From contig CAJQUW010001636.1 of assembly GCA_907163375.1 (NCBI GenBank), positions 992,001-1,056,000 on the forward strand: a DNA stretch of 64,000 nt. Direction: 5' to 3'. The stretch is from Prostheceraeus crozeri (lineage: Eukaryota; Platyhelminthes; Polycladida; Euryleptidae). Shown in pieces: positions 46,503-56,215 of the stretch. The notes beneath the pieces are model-generated. The model made no database searches and was not told the DNA's origin. It saw nothing but the letters and a program-made list of their open reading frames with translations. How positions within the stretch are numbered: the first letter of the stretch is position 1; each line of letters starts with the position of its first letter. The translations under genes and the position numbers were made by a program.

Positions 46503-48851
46503 CTATAATGCATGACCTTTTTCATAGAAATCTGCACCAGGTTAATAATTTCCAACCAGGAAAATAATTACCTGCTTCGTGGAACTTATTAACCTGTGGA
46601 CATAGAAGGCCTTCAAAAGCATGCATTATATGCTGCATATTGAATCCGAAGGACCAGTCGGTCATTAGTTGGCTGATAAATTTGAGTTCTTCTCTCTTTC
46701 TCTCCATTTCATTCCCTTATCATTGCATTGATATCCTATCTGTATGGCTACCCAATGACTCTATCCTTCTGATCACTGTTTACCACCCGTTTTGGAGGAA
46801 TGTTACTAAGAACGACGACGCTGTTCTGTGCATCACAAATATAATGGATTACATTGCGTCATCTATCACTTCATCACCTTTCCATGTTATCTTATGTGGT
46901 GACTTTAACGGTATGATAACATTGATGAGTTGGAAGCAGCCTTTGGCTTGAAGAGAGTCGTCTATTCTCATACGCGTGGCAACAGAGTCTTAGATCAAAT
47001 CTTTACCAATTTAAATTCTGAAGTCGAAGCCAAGGTATCTCCTCCAATTGGAAGATCTGACCATGCAGTAGTCATGTGGTCTCCTAATGATAGAAAAAAG
47101 ACTATTGTTACAAAGAAGCGGGTTCGTAATTTTAGTAAACGCAACAAACAGAACTTTGAAAGCGTGGTCTCTAAAGTCAATTGGGATATTCTTTATGAGT
47201 ATGAAGACATGGATTTCGCTATGATGGTATTTCACAATGTTCTTTGGTATCTCTTTGATTCATCATTTGCTTGGATTACTATTCGCATTCGCAACTGTGA
47301 TCCACCTTGGATGGATAGTTCTTTGAAAGTGCTGATTAATGAAAGAGATCGTGCATATTGTAAACATAAAATGGCTAAGTATCACAGGATTCGCAACTTA
47401 GTTATTGAAAGGATTGCTTATTTGAAGCGCAATTATTTGAAAAGAGCTCTATCTTCTGGAAATGCTGGTGAATCTTAGAAAGGGATTCGGAAGATGTCCA
47501 GAAATCAACCATCGCCCAGTTATCCTCCTGACTTATCCGCCGATATGCTGAATTCATATTTCGCATCTTCATTCAACAATCAGAATTTTGCTGATGCTGA
47601 CGTTGCTCTTGAAGATCATTCTCTACCTGATCATCCTGTATGCGTAATGGGTCATCAAATGGACTTTTATCTTACACGCCTGAGGAAGGGCAATAGTGGT
47701 CCAGACCAACTCCCTTATTGGATTTTCAGGGACAATTCAAAAGTGCTTTCTGATGTTATAGCCCATCTGTTTAATAGATCCTTTCATTCTGGCAGTTTTC
47801 CTCGTATGTTCAAATTTGCCAATGTCATTCCAATTCCTAAATGTCCAGACTCTAAAAATGTTTCCCATTTTCGGCCTATTTCCTTATCTCCTGTACTTTC
47901 CAAAGTGTTTGAAAGGATTGTTCTTAGAGAATGGATTTTGCCTTATCTGGTACCAAAACTCAATTCTCATCAATTTGCTTTTATACCTAATCAAGGTAAA
48001 GGTACAGTAACGGCTACAACTCTCATCTACCATTATATCCTTGACTTTTTGGACAACAATTCGGGAGCTGTGCGTGTCCTGACTGTGGACTACTCGAAGG
48101 CATTTGACAAATTGGCTCATAACGTTATCCTGTCATCTTTGTTGAAGTTCCGTCTACCTATCCAGGCTATGTATGTGATAAGTAGTTTCCTTATGCAACG
48201 CAAACAACGTGTTCGGTTGGGCAGCGATGTGTCTTGTTGGACTGACGCACCCAGTGGGGTGCCTCAGGGCATTGTTATTGGGCCCCTTCTGTTTTCTGCA
48301 GTTATTGATTCTTTGAACCCCATCTGTGATAATTCACGCTTTTTTAAGTACGCTGATGACGTCACAATTTTGCACTTCCTAAGTAATGCATGTGAAGATA
48401 ATTTGCAGAATGAGTTTAGTCATGTTGAGACCTGGTCAAAGAATATTGGATTGTCAATAAATTATGAAAAATGTTCCATCATGAATTGTACTACTAAAAA
48501 GTTCATGTCTTTACCGCAAATTTCGTCCAGAGAATCTTCAGAAATTATTGTTACCGTGTCTCATCTAAAGCTCCCTGGCATTACATTTTCGGAAGATCTG
48601 TCCTGGAGGGAGCACATTTCTATCATTGTTAATAAATGTCTTAAGATCTGTTTATACTTCTGGCGTAACGCGCCAGTCAACGCTAACTGGCTTACGCTGA
48701 CATTAGTCGGTTGACTTCGACAGAGAAAAAATGCAGCTCACTGTAACCGGCGTCATCGATTGATGAGTCACATAGTCAGTCGGCTGATGTTTCTGGGAGC
48801 GCATTGAAGTTGGAATCGATCCAACTTCATTTGCAACCAGTCGACTGATAG

Positions 48852-49565
48852 CGCAGTGCACTGTCTGAAGAATCTGCAGCACCAACAAATGCGAATGTTG
48901 ATTTGTTTGAAGAATTACTGATCGAGGAGGTTCGAAAGTATGAGCATCTGTGGGTGGTGAAAAGTAATAAGTTCAAAGATACGGAAAGGGCTAGCAATTC
49001 ATGGAGAGAGATGAGCCGTACCCTCTCATCTGTCGGCATAGAGAAGGATAAAGCAGCATGCAAGAAAAAGTGGATGTATCTGCGCAATCATTATATGCGA
49101 CTACGCACAAGAGATCGAGAAGCGAAAAGTAGCGATGGAAGATATAAGCTGATCGCTTGGAAATATTTCCAAACCCTATCTTTCATCGAGAAGGCGTTGA
49201 GGTCCTGTGAAACTCTCTCATCACCACTGTGTTCAAGTTTCGTGGAAGGTGCTGCAGAGGATGAGGATCAGGATCGACAAAAATTCACATTTACTGAAAA
49301 TGTTGAAAATCTCGAGCCAATGAGCAAAAGAAGAAAAAAGACTCAGGCTGAGGACACAGTGATTGCTTGCATGGAAACATGGATGAAGAAGCAAGATAAA
49401 CACGACGACTGCTTGGCTTTTGGCAATCATGTTGCCGAAAGTTTGAGAAGCCTGACCCCAGTGTACAGGTCAAAGGTGAAGATGGACATTCAACGCGTAC
49501 TTTTTAACTACGAAGAGATGCAACTACACGATGAACAATTGCATCCAATGGAGCGGGAACTATAG
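48852..49565 (+). CDS. MADF-BESS DNA-binding protein of the Harbinger element
   Basis: The frame is intact. It opens after a TAG at 48849, with no obvious ATG before the domain, so the first exon or start may be elsewhere or lost. The MADF domain begins 'LFEELLIEEVRKYEHLW' and includes 'ACKKKWMYLRNHYMR'. The middle is acidic and then basic ('MSKRRKKTQ', a likely nuclear signal). A BESS-like motif ('SLRSLTPVYRSKVKMDIQRV') is near the C-terminus. In PIF/Harbinger elements a Myb- or MADF-type partner helps bring the transposase to the element ends in the nucleus. Its frame is preserved although the transposase is cut. Confidence 0.75.
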   Translation, partial: RSALSEESAAPTNANVDLFEELLIEEVRKYEHLWVVKSNKFKDTERASNSWREMSRTLSSVGIEKDKAACKKKWMYLRNHYMRLRTRDREAKSSDGRYKLIAWKYFQTLSFIEKALRSCETLSSPLCSSFVEGAAEDEDQDRQKFTFTENVENLEPMSKRRKKTQAEDTVIACMETWMKKQDKHDDCLAFGNHVAESLRSLTPVYRSKVKMDIQRVLFNYEEMQLHDEQLHPMEREL

Positions 49566-49727
49566 TCCGGGAGCTAGCGCGAAGTTGTGCAGGGAACGAG
49601 GTAGTACATAAAACTTTCGCATAGCATAGTACACCTCTAACCTACGGCAAAACTTCGCGTCTGCCGGATCAGATCATTTGCTTTTCAGAAATAGAGAGGA
49701 TAACACAATCCTATGTATTTCCAGTGG

Positions 49728-50146
49728 TAAAATTGTGACATTTAAGGTGTTGACTCCATTTTTTCGAATTTTTGCTCATAAAAGTTACACAAATTGGTAT
49801 TTTGTTGAACTGGTTATTATAGAAATCATCTACAGATCATGATCTTTCAAATGAGTTGTCATTCTGTGACAGAGGATGAAGTAAAGTGTACAAACAGACA
49901 CTTTTCGTTGGTGTAACTGCAAATTTTAACATAGAAATTTCAGGAAAATTGTTGATATACTTTAACGAAAAGTGTCTGTTTGTACACTTTACTTCATCCT
50001 CTGTCACTGAATGATAACTCATTTGAAAGATCATGATCTGTAGATGATTTCTATAATAACCAGTTCAACAAAATACCAATTTGTGTAACTTTTATGAGCA
50101 AAAATTCGAAAAAATGGAGTCAACACCTTAAATGTCACAATTTTAT
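49728..50146. repeat. Near-identical 182-bp inverted repeat (foldback) inside Harbinger
   Basis: The left arm 49728-49909 and right arm 49964-50146 are inverted copies that differ at only a few positions, separated by a 54-nt spacer. The outer ends are TAAAATTGTGACATT. No gene is inside. It sits between the two convergent Harbinger genes, directly beyond where transposase homology stops. No hammerhead-like core was found, so it does not obviously belong to the palindromic class described elsewhere. Confidence 0.9.
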
Positions 50147-50149
50147 GGA

Positions 50150-51000
50150 AAATGGATAATGGATGGAATATGGAATACAAATGGAAATATTTCATTGCTC
50201 GACTGCGACAGAGGTTCTGGATCTGGCAGATCCAACTTATCATTCAGAATGAGCTGGCCGAATTTTGAGGTAGAAAAGACGGAACTGTCAGATTCACGTC
50301 CGTAGGCTCCAATATCAACACAAGTGAAGCAATAATCACTATCAACTGCTACATCAAGATGAAAGAAAAGTATCGCTTGTAGTTGAAACATTCACTGCCA
50401 CTGTTATCGGGGCATTGTATTCGAACATGCTTTCCGTCGATGGCTCCAACACAATGAGGAAAATTCCATTTTGAATTAAAGCCATCTGAAATGATGCGCC
50501 ACTTGTCCTCGGTTTGAGAGGGCAAACATTCGGTCGAAAGAGATTCGATAATTGCGTCACATGTCTCGTTAATGATGTTTGAGACCGTAGACTTTCCCAT
50601 GCGAAAAGAAAACGCAATTGATTGCAGACTGTTTCAGGAAGCCAAAAGACGTAACGAGACAGCAAGACGTTGCTTCGCGGAAATTGGAAGTTTGTGGGTA
50701 GGGCCATGTGTAAGCTTCCGTTCAATCTTCAATATCAAAGTGTCGAAAACAGATTTTGTCATTCTGAAGTAATTCATATGACTTTCGTTATCGAATTTCA
50801 TTAATCAGGAGGAGTTCTGAGTGAGTATTCCGTCTTCTGTTTATCCGCCTGAAATACATTTTCCTGGTTCTCTTCTTTTTCAAAAGCAAAAGGCATGATG
50901 CGAACAGCACAGGACTGTCTTCTTCGACCGACGTCATCACCACACAGCAAGCGTACAAAGACTGCGCCACTAGTATGAACACATTTACGCTGACTTTCAC
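50150..51000 (-). pseudogene. Harbinger (HARBI1-like) DDE transposase, C-terminus lost
   Basis: The minus-strand order is a basic N-terminal region ('KKRTRKMYFRRINRRRNTHS') and a helix-turn-helix-like region near 50700-50560 ('MGKSTVSNIINETCDAI'). Then come 'WNFPHCVGAIDGKHVRIQCP' with the first catalytic Asp and 'TCVDIGAYGRESDSSVF' with the second. After 'EIFPFVF' the family match ends near 50165, before the segment with the catalytic Glu, and the foldback follows. Frames shift at about 50790-50620 and near 50380. The copy is inactive. It needs the MADF partner encoded on the other strand. Confidence 0.8.
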
Positions 51001-51951
51001 TGATTAAACGGAACGAGCAGGTCGACTGACATTGTCAGTGGACTGAAGCTTTTTCCAGTCGACGTAGTGCAGTCGATAGCAACGTAATTATACGCCAGAA
51101 GTATAAACCGGCCATTAGACGTTTGTACATTCTACGCAATTTAAAACGTTGTGAAATGTCACCTAAGTTGATGTTTGAATACTATGTTTCGTTCATCCGC
51201 TCTGTCCTTATTTATGGCTATCCTACTTTCTGCAACCTACCAAAGTGCTTGTTGCATAAGATACTTCGTGTTGAGAAGCTAGCTGCTCGATTTTTCCGCA
51301 GTTATGATATTAATGATTTTTCCACTGTTAGTGAGAATCTATGTAAACGTCTGTACCTTAAGATAGAAGGTGTTGGCGATCATCCACTACGTGCTATGTT
51401 TCATGAAAGGACTCCTACCTTGAGAAATCCTCATTGTCTAAGAGCGCCACGATCTAAAACTACGCGGTACGGCAAAAGTTTCATTCGCTTTGGGAGATAA
51501 GGTCTGCAATTCTTGTATTTTATGTTTTATGTTTTAATGTTTTGTGGTCTTTTGTCAACCACCATTTGTCCATGCGTTCACCGCACAATGTGAGCCATCA
51601 ATAAAGTTTTATTCTATTGAACACCAGACATTGTAAGGATGTTAAAGTGGTCCCTCATCATTGCATTCAACATCAGCATTCCCTGGAAGATCTTAGGGTG
51701 ATAGTGTTGAAATAGTTAAGCCGCAATGAAATGGAGAGAAAGAGAGAACTTAAATTTATCAGCCAGCTAATGACCGACTGGTCCTTGGGATTCAATATTC
51801 AGCATGTATTCCAACGATCCTCTATCAATGATACACAATCCCCTAGCTGTATGTAAAATGTAAACATTCGTTTCTATGACTCCATTGATCATTTGAATTT
51901 TTTCCCAGCCGTTTATGTAATATGCCTTTGTATGGTCCATTCTATGTAAAA

Positions 51952-52006
51952 AATTCCTGAGGAAGCTTGGGACCTCAATTTTTGATTTCCACTCGAAACC
52001 GGTCGA
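51952..52006 (+). ncRNA. Hammerhead-like motif with weakened stem II
   Basis: Core CUGAGGA (51957-51963), GAAA, palindromic ACCGGU and the stem I pair AAUUC/GAAUU are the same as in the left arm. Stem II reads AGCUUGG opposite CCACUC and keeps only part of its pairing. The younger insertion at 52013 begins a few bases beyond stem I. Confidence 0.45.
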
Positions 52007-52012
52007 ATTATA

Positions 52013-52249
52013 ATGATGGAAGGAGAACCAAAGCTGCAATATATATCATTAATTATTGTATATATTTTTTTTATAATCACCCAATATTTCGGAGCTCCCC
52101 TGAAACTGGCTGTGACAGCCGAAATATTGGGTGATTATAGAAAAAAAATATATGTATGTAATAATAATTAATAACATATATTGCAGCTTTGGCTCTCCTT
52201 CAATCATTATAATCAACTATGCTGCTAAAACGGAGCTTCATTCTACTTC
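52013..52249. mobile_element. Palindromic element inside the right arm
   Basis: The element is flanked by GGTCGAATTATA (52001-52012) and GGTCAAATTATA (52250-52261), a 12-bp duplication with one difference. Inverted arms share ATGAT.GAAGGAGA.CCAAAG, GCAATATAT and the CACCCAATATTTCGG block. An unpaired tail of about 42 nt is at the right end, so it lies in the opposite orientation to the 21.4- and 40.6-kb elements. The homologous left arm lacks it, which proves insertion. Confidence 0.85.
52097..52131 (+). ncRNA. Decayed hammerhead-like motif
   Basis: Stem I CCC/GGG, CUGAAAC in place of CUGANGA, an unpaired U, stem II GGCU/AGCC, GAAA (52121-52124), self-complementary AUAU and a U before the expected site. 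Two core changes predict inactivity. Confidence 0.45.
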
Positions 52250-53502
52250 GGTCAAATTATATTTATATCGCCCGATTTCAGTGAAGTTTTCTTTTATAAA
52301 TACTTCGAAAAATTGTAGATTACAATTATGTGTGACTATTGGAAAAAGTGGAGACAAGTTTCACTGCTAGATTGCTTCGCAATCGCCCATTTATATACTT
52401 ATATATCGCAATAGATGTGTTACAAGCACCGATTGCGTTAATTGGAGTAGTCCAAAGATTCATCATAATTGGTAATGATATTGTTAAATATGTGAATCAT
52501 CCATTTCTGATGAGAAGGAAAATGTCAAGAAACTGAGATTCAATGCAATTCTCTGACTTTTTTAGTGTTTTCGATGACACTAGAGGGAACACTAATGTAA
52601 AGACTGCATCATGGAAATTGCATACACAGATATTCGTCAATAGATGAGAGTACAAAATTTTGAACTCAAATCTGAGATGAACTGAAGTATGCGTTAATTC
52701 TACAGAATTAAGTTCTCAGCCATCAATGTGCTCAAATGTTAGAGAAAAGCAATAGTGTGCAGATTTAGAAAAGAAATATAAATATAAACGTACAGAAATA
52801 TATTCATCAATTAATGAGATGCGTGTGAGTAATATATCTCCAAAACTTCTTTCTGTTATCGAATTGCATCATTTTACATCTTTAAGTCTCTACATTAGCA
52901 AGCAAGTGGAAAACTTACATTAGTGATTCTTGGAACGGGCTCTTGAAAGGTGCGAAAATGTAAGCAATAACTTATGTCCATGTAAGCGTGAGCAATTGCT
53001 AACCAGTGGTAGCATATTTTACCAACAATACATTGATCTACAATCAATGTTGCGTGAACTTCTATTTTGTTCTATTCACTAGCGAGCAGTGTTCCTACAC
53101 CCTGAGATATTTATCGCTCAGTGATATTTTGGCAAAATCCTGTGGTATGCGATAATATCTAGATTTTCTGCGATATTGTCAACTTTTGGTGTGGTTTTGT
53201 GATTTTTAATGAATTTCTTTTGAATCAGGTCGCTATTATCTAAAACTAATAACAAGTTTTACGTGAATTTTAATATGAGCGCATGACAGAACTAAAGCGA
53301 ATGATCGATAATGTCGGCACGGCAGGCTATATCCGGACGACCAGAATAAGCATGGACACAGAACAAATTGACACATCGAAATAAAAACACCGGCAATAAA
53401 AGTTTTGATGCCATGATTGATGTCGTTGTTCGGAAATTTTGATGAGAAAACTGGCAAGGTGTGTGTCGACTTTGTTGGTATGGCGCCGATGGAGGAATTC
53501 AC

Positions 53503-56215
53503 TAGGGTGCGGCGATTTAAATCGATCGGGAAAAAATCGATCGGAATTGAAAAATCGAAAATCGATCGGTAATCAAAAGAGATCGCGATTTTCAGTTCGA
53601 TTTTTTCGTTTTGATAAATACATGCTACATTTCCCAATTCAGGTCAATACAGGTATGGGAAGTGGTTAAACCCAATTCATTTCATGTACAATACACGAGA
53701 ATTGAAATTATCTGTGATTCCTCCCAGCTAGCTACATGTAGGATGGTTACTTGATCATCAAACAAGTTGCTGTGCTAGACTGCTACTGCTATCAGCCAGA
53801 ATCGGCTCAGGCAGTCTATTGTGTGACTGATCTGTGATGTCAGTTGAAGTCAATTCTGTGGTTGAAGCTACGAGTCAGCGGCGTTGGCATTGTCCTTGAC
53901 TCCGTGCACTATTTCTCAGTTGATAGATCACTATAAAAATAGTTGATTTAAGGTGAGCAGCAGGTGACGAAACTCGTTGGGACGCTGATTGGTTTAAAGT
54001 TAGACATTGTTATCATGATCGCCTTCGATCGAGAGGGCTATGCTGTAGTCAATTTCGGCATTCTACGCTCTCCCTACCGTCGTTATGTCCACGAAACAGA
54101 AATCACAAATACATCGTTATTTTACTTTAGACAATTGCAAGACGTCAGCGAAATGTCTCACAGGTGGCTGTAGGAATCCGAGTGTAAAGGTGAAGGATGG
54201 ATCAACTACCAATATGTTCAGACATTTGAAAGACAATCATCCGAAAATCTACTCCGATCAGAGGAGAAAGCAAAGAAGGCGGTGAAAAGAAAGCCATCTC
54301 CATCTCGTCAATCAACCATCGAAACTTCCTTTGTTGTTCATCACAAGTATCCACATGGTAGTGCCAAAGCTCGAAAGCTCGATCGTTTACTTGCTTAAAC
54401 TATATCGCTGAGGGATGTCTATATATTCGTTTCGTCGAAAATAAACATTTTCGCAAGTTTGTCGAATGCTTGAACGACAGATATGACATTCCTAGTGAGA
54501 CCAAAATGCGGCGCACTGTGCCTCCGGCGTTGGAACGAGAAATCGATGTGAAAATGCAGAACTTTTTCCAAGAGAATGATTTCCCGTCATCCGCAATAAC
54601 TCTCGATTTCTACGACGCTAAGAATCATGAGAGTTTCTTAGAACTGACCGCATCTTCTTTCTATTGACGCCGACTACCGGCTACATTCCTATTGCGTCGG
54701 AGTTGAACCTTTCAATTCGTCGGATAGAGACCATACCGGAGAAACGATATCACAGTGTCTGCGTGGATTAATGGAAGAAATGTCCATCGATGTTAATGAT
54801 CAGATATTCGAAGCTGGAGTGACCGACAACGCTTGCAATGTTCGACGAGGTATTGAATTGACTGGAATTCCTTGGATGCCTTGCATGGCTCACACACTAC
54901 AATTGTGTACTGAAGACTCCTTCACAGCCTCTGAGGCAGCTAATGATCTTCGGAAATCTTGTCGAGCGATGGCTGGCTTCTTCCATCGTAGCAATCCTGG
55001 AGTTCGACTTCTAAATAATCTGCAGCAAGAATCTGGAAAATCGGTTCAAAGAATTCCGCAAGATGCTCCAACACGATGGAACTCATCTTTCTATACTTTG
55101 GTCAGTGATGATAGAAAATCGTCAAGAAATCAGTCGCTCATTGCTCGAAATTCGGAATTCACGCAATCCTCCACCGATTCTCCAAAACAATGAGTGGGAA
55201 TTACTCGAAACCTTGACATCATTGTTGTCACCATTCGAGGAAGTTACTCGTGACTTGTGTTGTGAACTGTCTCCTTCGATCAATCTTATCCTGCCTCTAC
55301 TGTCAACCCTGATTGAACTCATTGGATCTATCGACGTCCCCACCGCCTTGACTTCATTCAAAGTCACAATATTGAACTCGATGAAATCCAGAATTGAACA
55401 AGTGATACCTGGTACTGAACAACCAATTCTGTTGGTCGCTTCTGCGATCGATCCACGATTTCTACGTATTCTCCCTTCCACACAAGTTGATGTTGCGAAG
55501 AACACTACCGTCGCGCGTATTGTCGACTTAATGCAGAAATAATCTCACACAGAAGAGAAGGTGATTACTGCAGGAGTGAGCGAAGAAAAGACATGAGAAA
55601 CGACAACGTGTTTCCTTGTGGTCGCAGATGAAAATTAGATCTCCGGTGGAATCAGATAGCAAAAACATCAAAGACCGAGCTATGATGGAATGGCAGCGAT
55701 ATGTCGAATTGGTGGAGTAAACAAATCCTGCACCCGACCACAAGAAATTTGACGTTCTTGCCTTCTGGAAGAATCAACTGCAGAATCTTCCAAATTTGGC
55801 CAGGATTGCCCGACAATTCTTGTGTATTCCAGCAACAAACACGGCTTCGGAAAGACTAGGAAGTGTAACGGGTAATACCACAACGCCCAGTCGTGCAAAT
55901 TTGAGTGGCTTGTGCGCACGGCAACTGATCAAAATCAGACGCAACAGTAAACTTTTGAATGAGTAGGGGGTAATGCGTTTTTCTAATTAGACTTCACAAT
56001 ATGCTTTCATATGATTCAGTATTGGCCGATATTTTGAGACGTTTGCCATGCATGTATCGCCCACTTACACGTAATTAGAAAATAAAGCTCAGACTGTTTG
56101 AAATGATTTCTTTTTTGGTTTACAAAAAAATCGAAATCGGAAAAAAAATCGAAATTTTTCTGAAAAATCGAAATTAAATCGATCGTTGGGGAAAATAAAA
56201 CATCGCCGCACCCAA
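53503..56215. mobile_element. hAT element A (inner), inserted in hAT B
   Basis: The termini TAGGGTGCGGCGAT and inverted TTGGGTGCGGCGAT differ at one base. The exact duplication GAATTCAC lies at 53495-53502 and 56216-56223. AAATCGATCGG and AAAAATCGAAA words cluster at both ends (53518-53610 and 56125-56185). Length is 2713 bp and it encodes a recognisable transposase. Confidence 0.95.
54085..55950 (+). pseudogene. hAT element A transposase with BED zinc finger
   Basis: The N-terminus is a BED-type finger: 'YFTLDNCKTSAKCLTGGC' then 'TTNMFRHLKDNHP'. Then follow 'LDRYDIPS'-type spacing, 'ITLDFYDAKNHESFLELTA' with a catalytic Asp, 'GVTDNACNVRRGIE' with another, 'CMAHTLQLCTED' and 'DAPTRWNSSFYTL'. 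The C-terminal dimerisation domain is at 55740-55950 ('FLCIPATNTASERLGSVTG'). At least five frame changes or stops break it (near 54285, 54400, 54665, 55190, 55540 and 55720). It is unrelated in detail to element B, so the two are different hAT families. Confidence 0.88.

Larger units (their letters stand above)
45866..46714 (-). repeat. Left arm of large interrupted palindrome
   Basis: On minus this segment is homologous to 51725-52310 on plus. Shared blocks include the AGAGAAAGAGAGAA stretch, 'GACCGACTGGTCCTT', the ATTCCTGAGGAAG hammerhead region and the ATTTATAT.GCCCGATTTCAG block. It carries extra sequence absent from the right arm: a hairpin insert at about 46398-46630 and a stretch near 46090-46340 bounded by inverted CTAGAATGGAAATT. 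Orientation matches the smaller palindromes, with hammerhead 5' sides facing the centre. Confidence 0.75.
48644..51114. mobile_element. PIF/Harbinger transposon inside LINE
   Basis: Inverted termini share GTTTATACTTCTGGCGTA (48650-48667, and inverted at the right end, 51091-51108). The outermost bases are AGATCT at the left and TGGCCG at the right. TTA duplications lie at 48641-48643 and 51115-51117, the TWA-type three-base target of this superfamily. The element has the expected two genes in convergent orientation: a MADF DNA-binding protein (plus) and a DDE transposase (minus). Its length is 2471 bp, of which 419 bp is a foldback insert. Confidence 0.9.
46730..51500 (+). pseudogene. LINE family B ORF2, interrupted
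   Basis: The frame holds a partial endonuclease ('LCGDFNG', 'RSDHAVVMW') and a reverse transcriptase with 'NSGPDQLPY', 'HFRPISLSP', 'VDYSKAFDKLAH', 'GVPQGIVIGP' and the catalytic 'KYADDV' near 48350. The thumb region continues at 51118-51500 ('FIRSVLIYGYP', 'LRVEKLAARFF'). Defects are a frameshift near 46925, a stop at 47476-47478 and the 2.5-kb DNA transposon at 48644-51114. The two halves are in the same phase once that insert and one TTA copy are ignored, so the LINE frame was open here when it was hit. Clade not assigned. Confidence 0.85.
46730..51656 (+). mobile_element. 5'-truncated LINE (family B), split by a Harbinger element
   Basis: The element begins inside the endonuclease domain and runs to an AATAAA at 51599 and a TTCTATTGA end, followed by about 35 bp of uncertain origin. 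An 11-bp direct repeat ATCATTGCATT at 46719-46729 and 51657-51667 is the likely target duplication. The flanking sequence on both sides continues the large palindrome's centre, so this LINE inserted into it. Between 48644 and 51114 it is interrupted by a DNA transposon. Confidence 0.75.
51725..52310 (+). repeat. Right arm of large interrupted palindrome
   Basis: This segment is homologous to 45866-46714 on the other strand. It lacks the left arm's inserts but has its own, the palindromic element at 52013-52249, which splits the block just after the hammerhead-like motif. The two arms and the LINE between them make a 6.4-kb structure. Confidence 0.75.

Noticed and set aside
46640-46729. ATG-like start at 46640 as the true start of the family B LINE protein
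   Set aside because: Bases up to 46714 are homologous to the inverted right arm of the palindrome, so this part of the frame is read-through of flanking sequence.
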